DNA from: Aspidiotus rigidus
Lineage: Eukaryota > Arthropoda > Insecta > Hemiptera > Diaspididae
Assembly (NCBI GenBank): GCA_035079385.1
Contig: JAVHKY010000001.1
Coordinates: 8,952,501 to 9,016,500 of the forward strand
Direction of reading: 5' to 3'
DNA length: 64,000 nucleotides
Below the pieces are notes generated by a model. It did not search any database. It was not told the origin of the DNA and saw only the letters and a program-made list of their open reading frames with translations. Made by a program: the position numbers and the translations under genes. Below are positions 11,062 to 20,832 of this stretch, piece by piece. Each line of letters starts with the position of its first letter. The stretch's first letter is position 1.

Positions 11062-12872
11062 AGATTCTCTTAAAACGAACGCAAATACTGCCAACGATGA
11101 GCAGAACGCTGTCCGAATCGACCGTGAAAATGGATATCATGACCAGAAGACTGGATATGCTCGATAGGAGCACATCCACGGCGAAAGAAGGCGATTCATG
11201 TAGTCGAATTATGACGTTTATCGCCATTCAAAGCGAAACGTCTTTAAACGCATTTGAAGAGAATCTGAAAAACGACGCTACCTTCCTCCAAGAATTTGTA
11301 AGCATTTTTATTGTATACTTGAGTGAGCAAAATAACTTCATTGTGTTTCCTTGTTTTCATAATGCCTTTAAGGGTATGCTTTATTACTTGTCAGCGAAGT
11401 CGTACAAAATTCTCCTAATACCTTACAACGTTCGATTTACCAGCCATCGCTACGCGATGCTCGTCGGGTGTGGGTGCGTAGTCCTTGCTGGGAATGACTT
11501 GATAGGATAATTCTCAAGGCTCGATTTTCCAACGGATTTTCTTGATTATGAGAAATGTACAGAAAGATTTAAGGAGGGCGCTATAGAGACAGAATTTTGA
11601 ATTTCGGCTCCAAAATGATTTTACGACATCAGAAAAAAGACAAATTTTCATCAAATTCAACACCTGATAAAATAAATATGAAGAAATTTCTGCTTCTATA
11701 GCGCTCTCGATCCAACCTTTCTGAATAACATTCCAAAAAATAAGAAGAAACCGTTGTAAATTGAAGCCGTTAGAGTTATTCTACGATACCATGTTTTACG
11801 CACTCGTTTTCGGAAGTAAAGCACCCCTTAATTACGTCAACATTTTTAATTATTTTTTTTCTAGTGACAGACGGGAAAAAAAGTTTCTGAAAGAAGTCTT
11901 TCCCTATTAATTCGATCTTCTGAATTACGGTTAGTCATAATGACAAAATGGAAAAACTTATTACTCCGTAGAGTAGTATAATCAGTTTTTCAGTTTAATA
12001 AAACGTCTTTACTGCTTGAAAATCCTCCTCTTATCATTAATAAAAATACCGGTAATTCATTTTCATTTGAATAAATCACACTTTGCCTTATTCCCTTTCA
12101 GAACCTGTACATTGAGCGCATCCTGAATTTAAATCGGACGTGTGGAAACGAGGCCATCAAAGGCCAGCGTTTGTGCCGCGCAATTTTCGATGAAAATATC
12201 ACCAAGTTTGGAAATTGGGCGGGGTTCAAAAAGCAACTGTCGGAGGGAAAAACGGCAAAAATAGCATGCCGGCCCTTCAAAGATTGCGAGGCCTTCAAAA
12301 TGATCGTTGGTCAGTATCTGTCTGTTATTCTACATTCATCTATTGTAGAGTGTACTTTCACACAATAGATTTACGTATGTGAGCTGAATAACAGGAGTGA
12401 GGCGTGAGTGAAACAAGAGAATAGATTGGCATATCTGAATGAGAACTTCAAGTTATGAATTTGTCCCAGTCATATTTCTGTGCGAAAAGAAGATAAACCA
12501 TAAACCATACTTGGAAATGTGAATTTCAAAGAGATTAGAAGTGCACAAACGCTACTTGAGAAATCAAATTAATTAATTTTCCATACAATTTCCGTTCACT
12601 AACAGTGTTTCACTATTTCAGCTTCTCTCGGGAGCGAGAATATTGTCAGAGAATGGGTTCGAAACACAAACAATACGCGGATTCGCTACCACTCCTCTCC
12701 AAGAAAAGTGATGTCCCAGAGGAAGAAGATGACTCCGTCTAAACGACTTTTTCCTACCTCACCAGCACTGTCTCCCAGCTTATCCTCTCCTCTCGACGTT
12801 GATTCGCCCATTTTGCCGCGTACATTAACATTGGTGACGCACACGCGCACCCTCTCGCCAACACAATATTGA
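11062..12872 (+). CDS. DUF4806-type protein, 3' three exons
   Basis: Exons 11062-11297, 12102-12309 and 12622-12872 join in phase to a TGA at 12870. Exon 1 has a short heptad-like helix (MDIMTRRLDMLDRS) and the start of the domain (LNAFEENLKNDATFLQEF). Exon 2 continues NLYIERILNLN...FDENITKFGNWAGFKKQLSEGKTAKI, and exon 3 gives NIVREWVRN plus a Ser/Pro-rich basic tail. This 'coiled coil, L-x-x-FE-x-x-L...NW-x-G' layout is that of DUF4806 proteins, which are multicopy in hemipterans; function unknown. Five prime exons are not identified, and the ORF has no clear ATG here. The 804-bp intron 1 holds only AT-rich sequence. Confidence 0.6.
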
Positions 12873-13417
12873 TAAAGAGTTAGAAATCGCGGGTTTTTGC
12901 CGAATGATTTTGCTGAGGGGCAGATGAGAAATAATGAAAGATGAGCACGTTTTGGGGTCTCAGGAGGCTGCAAAAAAAAATTTATTTTGCTGAAAAATGC
13001 CGAAAACGGAAGAAATGCCGAAAACAGAGTGAAAGTCCGAAAAGTTCCAAAAAACGAAAAAAAACCAAATATACAGTATTATCGGAAATAAACGCTGAAA
13101 AAAAAAAAAAAAAAAAAAAAAAAATCAGAAACAGACCAAAAGTTGACAGAAAATGTACGTAGGTATTATTACTGCGCGATAATATGAATACGCGTCTACT
13201 CGCGTCTTTCAATGAGTGTACATATGCGTGAGTAATTTCATTGAGCTTGTTCTAACACGAGCATACAGGAGAGATGAGATAGAAGGCAAGATTGAAGTCG
13301 ATGTGATGGAATAATAAACATCAGTAGATACCTATCGGAGTATTCTTGTACATGTCCATTCTTTCATTCTGACTCCGCTGTTCAAATATTCGAGTGCTGT
13401 TTCATTTTGACTTTGTT
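12873..13417. other. Non-coding with poly(A)-rich low-complexity block
   Basis: 12960-13130 is A-rich with repeats of 'ccgaaaa' and a run of about 30 A near 13100. This may be the left end of the hAT element that follows; similar 'gtgccgaaaata' sequence appears after it at 15001. No clean hAT terminus was identified. Confidence 0.4.
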
Positions 13418-14913
13418 ATGGCGACAACCAAAAGAAATTTCAGTGCGTTGTTGCGGAAATGGATCGAGCCGTACAATAAGGATTTCCCGGTATTTTTCTC
13501 AGATGGAAAGACAGTGAGCTGCATACTTTGTGGTAGCAAAACGATTACGTGCACGAAGAAGAGCCATCTGCTATCGCACAGTAATTTGACTGCCCATATT
13601 GCAGCTGTTCACCAAGCGCAAAAGTCAAATTTGAGGCAGAGTACGTTGAGGTATTCCAATCCGTCGTCTCCTGAATCAACATTCAACAATGATCTCTGTG
13701 AGGCCTTCTTAGCCGCAAATATTCCGCTGTCGAAGCTGAATAATCCCACATTGAAGAAATTTTTGCAGAAGTATACAAATATGCATGTTCCAGATGAAAG
13801 CACCCTGCGGAAGAACTATGTACCAAAATTGTACAATGCAGTACTTGAAGATGTGCGAAATCGAATAGGTGAGAAGCCAGTGTACCTAATAGTTGACGAA
13901 ACGACGGATGCCCGTGTAAATTATGTAGCCAATCTCCTCATCGGGTACCTGGCGTGTGATCACGCGGGGGATCCATTTTTAATTGGTTCCGAGTCCTTGG
14001 AGAAAACAAATGCGGCCACCATCAGCACTTTTGTGAATGACTGCCTTGTACGTTTCTACGAAGGACGTCCTTTCTCCAGCAACGTTCTTTTGTTGGTTAC
14101 GGACGCTGCACCATACATGGTACGGATGGGGAAAACGTTGACGGAAATCTTTCCGAGAATGGTGCATGTGACGTGCGTCGCACATGCTATACACAGGACT
14201 TGTGAGACGGTACGAGAGAATTTTTCCGACGTCAATCTACTCATTAGTGCATCTTGGAAGATTTTCTTGAAGTCACCTGCACGTGTACAGCTGTATAAGG
14301 AGAAAATGCAGTGTGCCCTGGCCCCCGATGTCGTCGTCACAAGGTGGGGTGAATGGTTGAAGGCAGCACTTTTTTTTTTGCGGAACACTTTACAACATTT
14401 TCAGAATTGATTGAGGAATTACCGGACGACAGCAAGCACGTTTCAAAACTCAAGTCACTCATCCACACATCTAACACACTGGCCACGGACCTTGCTTTCA
14501 TCTCATCCTATTTAGCCTTCCTGCCACCACTTATTCAGAAATTGGAGACGAGGGGACTGCCATTGGAAGTTCAGCTACAGGTGGTCCAAGATTTAAAAGC
14601 AAAGATCAACGCGATACCCGGTTCTCGTGGGAGCATACTGAAACGGAAGACGGATGACGTCATAGCGAAGAATGTGGGGCTGGGTACTTTGGTCGACCTG
14701 AACAACGCAGTGGTTCACTGCGAGAAGTGTAAACAGAACGGAATGAAAGATCCAACGGTGATCAGTGCTTACTCTTTTGCACATTTGGTGTCTATAGACA
14801 TAGAGCGCTCTTTTTCCAATTATAAATATTTGCTCACTAATAGAAGGCACCGCTTTCTACAAAGCAATATTGAAAAGCATCAAATTATATTGTATAACAA
14901 AAGATTCACCTGA
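13418..14913 (+). pseudogene. hAT-family transposase, complete but for one frameshift
   Basis: ATG 13418 (MATTKRNFSALLRKW). N-terminal BED-like zinc finger (CILCGSKT..HLLSHSNLTAHIAAVH), then catalytic blocks: LIVDETTDARV (first Asp), LLVTDAAPYM (second Asp), VTCVAHAIHRTCE, and near the C-terminus DIERSFSNYKYLLTNRRHRF (Glu and dimerisation region). The frame is lost in a run of 10-11 T at about 14371-14381 (WLKAALFF) and resumes in the next frame (AEHFTTFSELIEEL) to TGA at 14911. It resembles CGGBP1/'FAM'-like hAT transposases. Cut-and-paste element with 8-bp target duplications; termini not found. A homopolymer slip could also be a sequencing error. Confidence 0.85.
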
Positions 14914-15371
14914 CTAATTCGTCATTTGTAATTTTTTATTTGTTTCAGAACCATTTTGTAATTTTCATTCAATTTTAAAGATTTTTTCAAAAACCAAAAA
15001 GTGCCGAAAATAGAGTGTCAAAAATCCGAATTTCAACTTTTTTTATCCAAAAAGTCCTAACTCTATTCATAACTGAATTTTTCTCCACATTTAACGCTAT
15101 TTCAGCTACATTTCCGTCAGCTGTCTTTACTCCTTCCCCATCATCAATGCGATTTGAGATTCTTCTTCAGTCGCTTCTAAATTCAAGAATGTAGTCTTTA
15201 ATTTGTCCAACGTAATATCGCCCTTGCAATTATCATTCAATTCATCAACTTGTTTGCAGTGCTCTACCACCGCCATTACAAAATTTCTACGAGTACGTTT
15301 GTCATTAAACGTACACAGCCTACGGCGTTATCAAACCATTTAATAAAGTCCATAGCACTTTCGCGACCTTT
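14914..15371. other. Mostly non-coding; weak minus-strand coding trace
   Basis: On minus, 15276-15127 reads MAVVEHCKQVDELNDN...MMGKE and stop, with a plausible upstream frame (FIKWFDNAVGC at about 15345-15310) offset by one base. This could be a relic of an unidentified gene; I do not recognise it. Confidence 0.3.
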
Positions 15372-15759
15372 TAGAAATTTAATCGAACAGAAAAAACACC
15401 AGAAAGAGAACTAGATATCAGACCAAATGACATTAAAGAATTCCTAGCAACCCGAGGCAATACAGCACCCGGAATTGATGGAATACAGTACAACCACCTC
15501 AAGATAATACATAAAAACTACCCAGAAATAATAACAAATATGGTCAACGTATGTATCAAACACCAGATCTACCCAAACCAATTCAAAATAGCTCAACTAG
15601 CACTGATACCAAAACCAAATAAGAATCTACAGTACACCAAATCATACCACCCATTATATCCCTACTATTGTGTCTACAAAAAGAAGATCAAGCACCAATT
15701 GAACCAGGGGAAAAACCTACATCCAAACCAATATGGTTTTTGAGAGGAGATATCGTGTG

Positions 15760-15765
15760 AAGATG
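15760..15765. repeat. Target-site duplication AAGATG (left)
   Basis: AAGATG immediately before AGTAGTAAGG; identical AAGATG at 20833-20838 immediately after the right end. Confidence 0.9.
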
Positions 15766-16076
15766 AGTAGTAAGGTCCCCCCTTCGGTACACCTGTACCG
15801 AAAGGGTGACTGTATGGAAAAAAAATATTTGGGGAAAAAAAAATTGAAAAAAAAAAATAATAAAAAAAAATTGAAAAAAAAAATAAAATAAAAATAAAAA
15901 ATAATAATATTATTTCAACCTTCGCCACGAGCCTAGAACTGTACCGAAAGGGGGACTGTATAAAAAAATAAAATAATAAAAAAAATTAAAAATTAAAAAA
16001 AAATAAATAAAATAAAAAATAAATATATTTTTTTATATGTCAGTGTGAGTCCAGAACTGTACCAAAAGGGGGACTG
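15766..16076 (+). repeat. Left terminal inverted repeat of orphan element
   Basis: Begins AGTAGTAAGG. Bases 15783-15802 (TTCGGTACACCTGTACCGAA) can fold as a 9-bp hairpin with a CC loop. The word GTACCGAAAGGGGGACTG recurs at about 15795, 15942 and, with one change, 16059, separated by A-rich runs. Confidence 0.85.
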
Positions 16077-16127
16077 AATGAGAAAAAATGAGTCCACTGT
16101 TAGAGTCTAGCATCATCATCCTCATCA

Positions 16128-16712
16128 CTAGAAGTATAATTCTCCTCTTCTTCTTCTTTGTCTTGAAATATAATTAGCTGTCTTTAACTCTTTTAGAGTT
16201 AAATCTAAATCAGCGGTGGTAATATGGTACTTGGTCACACATTCACAATCAGTTGGATAGTCTATGTACTCATCTTTTAAGCAAGTACATTCTAGACAAT
16301 TTTCCTCACAAAAACAACAACAACGAAAATTATTATGTCTAGGTTTACACTCAACAAGTTTCTTCCCATCAAACTTTATAAAACCCGACCGTGTACAAGA
16401 ATATTCATTAGGGCTAACATATATCATAACATTATTTAAAACTAATGTCGTATAATAATCATGATCAAAGTGTTTACATAGAATATTATATATTACATTT
16501 GGTACAAGATCCCTTACACATACCAGAGGTCGATCAGAAGCGCAAGGTGGATTAGAACATGGAATATAAGACTTGCTGATAATTTCTTTAAACGCATTTT
16601 CCGGATTTATACACATATTTTGTACCATCTGCGCATAATTTTTTGTTTTATTTTTGTAGCCCTGAGAAGGACTTTTTTGAGAAGTAGTAGCAGCAACAGA
16701 GCAAGACGACAT
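16128..16712 (-). CDS. Cys-rich orphan protein A of the element
   Basis: 194 residues from ATG 16712 (MSSCSVAATTSQ) to stop at 16128. Ser/Thr-rich start, then NYAQMVQNMCINPENAFKEI; a central part with paired cysteines (PCSNPPCASDRP..CVRDL); and a dense cysteine cluster (NNFRCCCFCEENCLECTCL...DCECV) that could bind zinc or form disulphides. The C-terminus is basic (SRQRRRRGEL). No signal peptide or membrane segment is visible. I do not recognise a family. A TATA-like box lies 55 bp upstream (16765-16773) inside a 30-bp promoter-like block repeated before 20194. The stop of protein B lies only 17 bp beyond that TATA. Confidence 0.65.
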   Translation of the reverse strand: MSSCSVAATTSQKSPSQGYKNKTKNYAQMVQNMCINPENAFKEIISKSYIPCSNPPCASDRPLVCVRDLVPNVIYNILCKHFDHDYYTTLVLNNVMIYVSPNEYSCTRSGFIKFDGKKLVECKPRHNNFRCCCFCEENCLECTCLKDEYIDYPTDCECVTKYHITTADLDLTLKELKTANYISRQRRRRGELYF

Positions 16713-16740
16713 GATACCTATACTAATTATCAAATCGTAA

Positions 16741-16773
16741 TAACCTCTGTAAAAACCTACAACTCCTTATATA
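16741..16773 (-). promoter_or_regulatory. Promoter-like block with TATA for protein A
   Basis: Reads on minus TATATAAGGAGTTGTAGGTT then TTTACAGAGGTTA. An almost identical block (TATATAAAGAGTTGTAGG...) starts at 20162 on plus. Confidence 0.55.
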
Positions 16774-16789
16774 ATCCCCTAAGGAATTC

Positions 16790-17362
16790 TTATTCATCAT
16801 CATCATCATTACTACTACTACTACTACTACTGTATTCACTCTCAGAGTTATCACTATATTCGTATTCGGATTTATAGTCTGTTAAAAATGCAGTCAGAGC
16901 TTCGATTACACATAACTTGTCTCTTAAATAATCTTGAAATGAATCTAAGTCAAGTTTTTTGAGATTGATATTTTGTAAATTTAATTTACGAATCTCAGCG
17001 ATATCGATTTTATGAGGTGGGATGTGTGAAAAATCTATACAACAATTAGGTAGACTTCTTTCCCATTGTAGAAAGTTACTTTCTTTCATAATCTCCCAAT
17101 CATGTACGCTCGAATCTCTATTTACGTGAGCTTTACCAAAGTTTTTCAAAAATTTTAATTCCTCTCGAGTTAATTCTCCAGTCTCAACGTAACAGATGAT
17201 ACGAAAGAAATGGTCTCCTCGATCATCAGACGTGAAATCCAGACATAAGATTTCTTTATCTTTTGCTCGAATAATTTCTTTTCGCATACGATCTAAGTTG
17301 GAAATTACAGACTTCCAGTCTTTCTCTTCTTGAAGTTTTTGCAATAAGTTTTCCCAGTCCAT
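16790..17362 (-). CDS. Orphan protein B of the element (acidic Ser/Asp tail)
   Basis: 190 residues from ATG 17362 (MDWENLLQKLQEEKDW). Mostly helical and charged: SVISNLDRMRKEIIRAKDKEIL, HFFRIICYVETGELTREELKFLKNFGKA, then WERSLPNCCIDFSHIPPHKI and a Leu-rich part (IRKLNLQNINLKKLDLDSFQDYL). The end is a low-complexity acidic tail (SESEYSSSSSSSNDDDDE) encoded by ACT and ATC trinucleotide runs at 16795-16830. No family recognised. A clear TATATAAATAC box lies about 80 bp upstream (17437-17448). Confidence 0.65.
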   Translation of the reverse strand: MDWENLLQKLQEEKDWKSVISNLDRMRKEIIRAKDKEILCLDFTSDDRGDHFFRIICYVETGELTREELKFLKNFGKAHVNRDSSVHDWEIMKESNFLQWERSLPNCCIDFSHIPPHKIDIAEIRKLNLQNINLKKLDLDSFQDYLRDKLCVIEALTAFLTDYKSEYEYSDNSESEYSSSSSSSNDDDDE

Positions 17363-17436
17363 ATTACTCGTACGACAACAAGATGTGAACTAGAAAGCTT
17401 CACCGGATGAATTAAAACTCAGACCATCTCGCACTT

Positions 17437-17448
17437 GTATTTATATAC
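17437..17448 (-). promoter_or_regulatory. TATA box upstream of protein B
   Basis: On minus GTATATAAATAC, about 75-86 bp before ATG 17362. Confidence 0.5.
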
Positions 17449-17480
17449 TTTTTCTGGAAGTGAGCAATATTCTACTATAT

Positions 17481-17804
17481 TTAAATTATGGAACAACAAT
17501 TAGTTTCTTCTTTTTTTCGAACATAAGTACCAGAATACAATCTTATTAATTTATTTACAGTTTCTTTTCGAGTTTCATAGAATGAGCAGAAACACCTATC
17601 TGGTCTAGTGATTAAAGGAGAATCCCAAGACCACGGGCACGTACTCCAGTGTTCTGCACCGTATTTATTAAGAATTAATTTCGAACCAACAAATTTCTGT
17701 TGAAACTTATCAAAACTTTTGAAATATTCTTCATGTTCAGGTAACATATTCTCCCTAAACCCTTCAAGAATTTCTTGAATATTAAGAGGTACAAAATCGA
17801 GCAT
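17481..17804 (-). CDS. Orphan protein C of the element with C-terminal CaaX-like box
   Basis: 107 residues from ATG 17804 (MLDFVPLNIQEILEGFRENM) to TAA at 17481. Contains HEEYFKSFDKFQQKFVGSKL, a Trp/Cys block (HWSTCPWSWDSP) and RPDRCFCSFYETRKETVNKLIRL. It ends ETNCCSII: Cys-Ser-Ile-Ile fits a CaaX prenylation signal with an extra upstream Cys, so membrane anchoring is possible. Same strand and orientation as A and B, about 120 bp from B. No family recognised. Confidence 0.6.
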   Translation of the reverse strand: MLDFVPLNIQEILEGFRENMLPEHEEYFKSFDKFQQKFVGSKLILNKYGAEHWSTCPWSWDSPLITRPDRCFCSFYETRKETVNKLIRLYSGTYVRKKEETNCCSII

Positions 17805-17911
17805 TTTTCAAATTGTTTTTTACTATCGTCGCTCTATTAATATTATGTTAACCGTAAGGAAACTAAGTTACACGAGTATACGTACAGAGCGAGAGCGGTA
17901 TCAGGTGATTA

Positions 17912-18523
17912 ATGTACCTAGAAAAAAGGCGGTATCAGGTAATTATGCTCACATCATCAAATAATGCAGAAAAAATAAGCCCGAGAGAAAAGTATTGTCC
18001 ACCAAGAAATCACTCGTATTATTGCATTCATTACATTCGATCAATTCCTCGTGTAAAAATGTTTGTAATAATTTGTATTATCACCATGATCTACTACTTT
18101 ATTCGGTGAGTATCCATTTTTCAAATTTTTCTCATCATTTCTTTGTTCAGTTTTGTGACAAGTTTTTTTTTTTTTTTTATGAAATAGTTTCTGGCGTAAA
18201 GACAAACAAAATAATTCTCATCCAGAAGAAGAGAATTTGATGTAAGTTTTTTCAATATTATATACTCAGAAATGTTGTGTGTATAAAAAAAAAATCGACC
18301 AAAAATGACCAAAAAACGACCAAAAAGAGCCAATTTCGACTAAAATCGACCAAAAAGAGCCAGAATCGACCAAAAACGACCAAAAAGAGCCAATTTCGAC
18401 TAAAATCGACCAAAAAGAGCCAGAATCGACCAAAATTGAGCAAAAAGAGCCAGAATCGACCAACAATGTGTGTATTTCTTTTTTTCTCTTAGACTAAAAA
18501 ATTATCCTAATTCGGAATCGTGA
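17912..18523 (+). CDS. Candidate spliced small membrane protein D of the element
   Basis: ORF from ATG 17912 (or internal ATG 18059) reaches a consensus donor (ttcg|gtgagt) after 18105. Exons 18188-18241 and 18493-18523 follow in phase with GT..AG borders, ending at TGA 18521. The end of exon 1 encodes a hydrophobic stretch (MFVIICIITMIYYFI), then a positive RFWRKDK and a hydrophilic tail, a typical single-span membrane protein. The downstream start at 18059 would give about 43 residues, the upstream one about 92. The second intron holds the 30-bp repeats. Evidence is splice-phase consistency only. Confidence 0.4.
18288..18475 (+). repeat. 30-bp tandem repeat inside an intron of the orphan element
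   Basis: About six units of the type 'CRATTTCGACYAAAATCGAC' plus 'CAAAAAGAGC', with an exact 60-bp higher-order period (18331 and 18391). A seventh, diverged group is at 18609-18690. Confidence 0.8.
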
Positions 18524-19487
18524 TGATGGTGGAATTATTTCAACGTTTTTTGTTTTATCTTTTGAATTCAGGATGACGTAAAGGAAATGTTGAATTTTTT
18601 CCTACATTTAAAATCGACCAAAAAGAGCCAATTTCGACTAAAAACGACGAAAAACGACTAGAATCAACAAAAAACGACCAGATTCACTTTTACAAGTGGT
18701 GAGAAAATTTGTGGAAGCGTTCTATTTTTTTTAACTTATAATAATATTTAATTCTATTTTCGCGAGCTTGCTCGCGCAATTCTTTCACACCTAAGTTCTT
18801 AAAAGAACTGTTATTAATTGCGGAAACGAAAGCTTGTGTCATTGTACGCAGTGCAGTGCAGTGTGTATACGTAGACTGAGCTGTCGAAAGACAATGAGAA
18901 AATAATTAGTCGTCGATTCAATTTATAATTTTTTGGTCGAGTGGGCGGAGTCTCATATATTCGTCGTTGTCCGAATATTATTTTCACGACTGTCAAAACA
19001 GTTTTGTTGGACACCGCAGGTGTATCGAATGGTCGCGGTAGCGTTAATTACTGAGAATTTGTCGTCGTCGGCACGTGTGGTCGAGCCGCGTTGTGGAATT
19101 GCGTTCACATTCTATAACTGAATACTTTTTTTTACATTCCAATGTTTTTTTCTTCTGTTTCAGCGATCGATATGACGAACTCTATATTAGCATTCGCAGG
19201 TACTTGTACTATGAAAATAAAATGTTGAAGTACAAAAAAAAACTGTCGTCTATGTTAAATACTTGTAAATAATGAATAATGAATTATACACCGTTCCCGA
19301 CAATAAGTAACTGTGTTTTTTTTCCCTCATTCGTCCGTATGACATAGGTTTCAGTCGTATGACATAGGTTTCAGTCGTAATACGTAACTGTATTTCACAC
19401 TTCTCGGAAGCTTGGATTTCAATTTCTTTCCGTCACGACACATGTAAATAGGCTATCGTTTCTGCTCGTTATTTTCGCACTTACATT
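18524..19487. other. Central gap of orphan element, one possible exon
   Basis: 18768-18783 is a perfect palindrome CGCGAGCTTGCTCGCG. After a good acceptor (tctgtttcag) at 19164, bases 19165-19272 read DRYDELYISIRRYLYYENKM... to TAA, exon-like. A phase-matched open stretch ends at 19019 (cgcag|gtgtat) but has no Met. Short direct repeat 'atgacataggtttcagtcgt' at 19340 and 19360. Nothing else seen. Confidence 0.3.
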
Positions 19488-19676
19488 ATGGAGAATAAAA
19501 AACGTAAACACGAAGAGATTGAAGAATGCTCGTTCAAAAGGGTAGGCTCTGGGAAATATAATTCATTGCAGGAACAACGTGAACGAGAAATACAAAAAGA
19601 AAAATTACAAACTTATTGGGAAGAATTGGAAGAACGTAAAAAACGAATAGAACATTATAAAAGTAAGACACTCTAG
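19488..19676 (+). CDS. Orphan protein E of the element, charged coiled coil
   Basis: 62 residues from ATG 19488: MENKKRKHEEIEECSFKRVG then QEQREREIQKEKLQTYWEELEE and RKKRIEHYK, a highly charged helical segment likely to form a coiled coil, with a basic KKRKH patch at the start (possible nuclear signal). A donor-like aaaa|gtaaga sits near the stop (about 19663), so it may instead be a first exon. No family recognised. Confidence 0.4.
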   Translation: MENKKRKHEEIEECSFKRVGSGKYNSLQEQREREIQKEKLQTYWEELEERKKRIEHYKSKTL

Positions 19677-19815
19677 CTGCATTGGGTCACTTCATCATAG
19701 GTCGAGTTATTGAAAAGAAGTACTAGCTGTAGACCTATACTCGTGTAGCTGGACATTTTTAACTGAATATAATCAGAGGGAGGAAGTAAATCTAGTCATT
19801 TCTGATCAAAACATC

Positions 19816-20160
19816 ATGGGGAAAAGATTTGAGTTTTGGAAACATCTCTGTCTTCTCTATATAGATGATAAATTAGAAGCTAGTTGTGTTTTAGGAAGAA
19901 TGACAGAAAATGATAAATATATGCTCACCTTTTATGATTCAGAGAATGTGAGCTCGAGAAAATTAATAAAATATAGTTATAGAAATGGAGAATATTTTGT
20001 AGAACTTTTGCAAGAAATTAAAAAAAGAACCATACTCTACACATGTATGTCAATTGATGACGACGATCAAGATCTATTTTTTAAGGCCAAGTTTTGGGGT
20101 AGATGGGATGTAATGAGTTACCACCCAACAGCTAAAATCATGTTTATATCACATTATTGA
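19816..20160 (+). CDS. Orphan protein F of the element
   Basis: 114 residues from ATG 19816 (MGKRFEFWKHLCLLYIDDK) to TGA at 20158. Features: alternating strands LEASCVLGRMTENDKYMLTFYDSE, SYRNGEYFVELLQEIKKRTILY, an acidic SIDDDDQDLFF, and an aromatic end (FWGRWDVMSYHP...). Looks like a compact globular domain; no family recognised. The repeated TATA block at 20162 begins one base after its stop, so spacing is as tight as in a small viral genome. Confidence 0.55.
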   Translation: MGKRFEFWKHLCLLYIDDKLEASCVLGRMTENDKYMLTFYDSENVSSRKLIKYSYRNGEYFVELLQEIKKRTILYTCMSIDDDDQDLFFKAKFWGRWDVMSYHPTAKIMFISHY

Positions 20161-20161
20161 C

Positions 20162-20191
20162 TATATAAAGAGTTGTAGGTTTTTACAGAGG
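20162..20191 (+). promoter_or_regulatory. Second copy of the TATA promoter-like block
   Basis: TATATAAAGAGTTGTAGG then TTTTTACAGAGGT, mirroring 16741-16773 on the other strand. The next ATG (20194) opens only about 22 codons (MKTGRLLSFNK...), so the gene it drove may be deleted or spliced. Confidence 0.5.
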
Positions 20192-20531
20192 TCATGAAAA
20201 CTGGAAGATTACTGTCCTTTAATAAAATCAGAGTGGATAATTTTCATCAAAAAGTAGGTATATAAGTAGGTGTATCCTGAAAAAAGTATTCATTTGCTTT
20301 TGAAAGCTTATCCTGTAAATATGGTTCACTGATAGAGGTAGGTAGGAAAGAAAAACATCTTTTTCCATGTAGTCCCCCTTTCAGTACACTTCTAGACTCA
20401 TTGGGTGTTTGAAATAATATATTTTTATTTTTATTTTATTTTTTTAATTAATTAATTAATTTATTTATTTTTATTTATTTATTCAGTCACCCTTTCGGTA
20501 CACTTCTAGACTTATTAGATATACTTTTTTC

Positions 20532-20832
20532 ATCCAGTCCCCCTTTCGGTACAGTTCTAGGCTCACACTGACATATAAAACAATATATTTATTTTTTATT
20601 TTATTTATTTTTTTTAATTTTTAATTTTTTTTATTATTTTATTTTTTTATACAGTCCCCCTTTCGGTACAGTTCTAGGCTCGTGGCGAAGGTTGAAATAA
20701 TATAATTATTTTTTATTTTTTTTTTCAATTTTTTTTTTATTATTTTTTTTTCAATTTTTTTTTCCCAAATATTTTTTTTTCCATACAGTCACCCTTTCGG
20801 TACAGGTGTACCGAAGGGGGGACCTTACTACT
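20532..20832 (-). repeat. Right terminal inverted repeat of orphan element
   Basis: Reverse complement matches 15766-16076 apart from A-run lengths and a few substitutions. Inside it, at 20375-20531, two further copies of the CCCTTTCGGTACA word extend the array on this side only. Confidence 0.85.

Larger units (their letters stand above)
15766..20832. mobile_element. Orphan-gene element, 5,067 bp, Polinton-like ends (AG start, long TIRs, 6-bp TSD)
   Basis: Ends are exact: AGTAGTAAGGTCCCCCCTTC at 15766 and its reverse complement ending at 20832, flanked by AAGATG on both sides, inserted in a LINE RT. Inverted ends are about 300 bp. Inside are three minus-strand genes (16128-16712, 16790-17362, 17481-17804) and three plus-strand genes (17912-18523 spliced, 19488-19676, 19816-20160), tightly spaced within each group. 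No DDE transposase, retroviral-type integrase, protein-primed polymerase, ATPase or capsid motif was seen. A 6-bp duplication, long inverted ends and a 5'-AG end are Polinton/Maverick traits (established knowledge); assignment as a non-autonomous Polinton-type or virus-like element is inference. Confidence 0.85.

Noticed and set aside
18121..18466. Minus ORFs with repeated 'LVVFGRFWLFLVDFSRNW'
   Set aside because: Translation of the 30-bp tandem repeat; not a gene.
15766..20832. Orphan element as a hAT, PIF or pogo derivative
   Set aside because: Its 6-bp duplication and 300-bp ends do not fit hAT (8 bp), PIF/Harbinger (3 bp) or pogo (TA).
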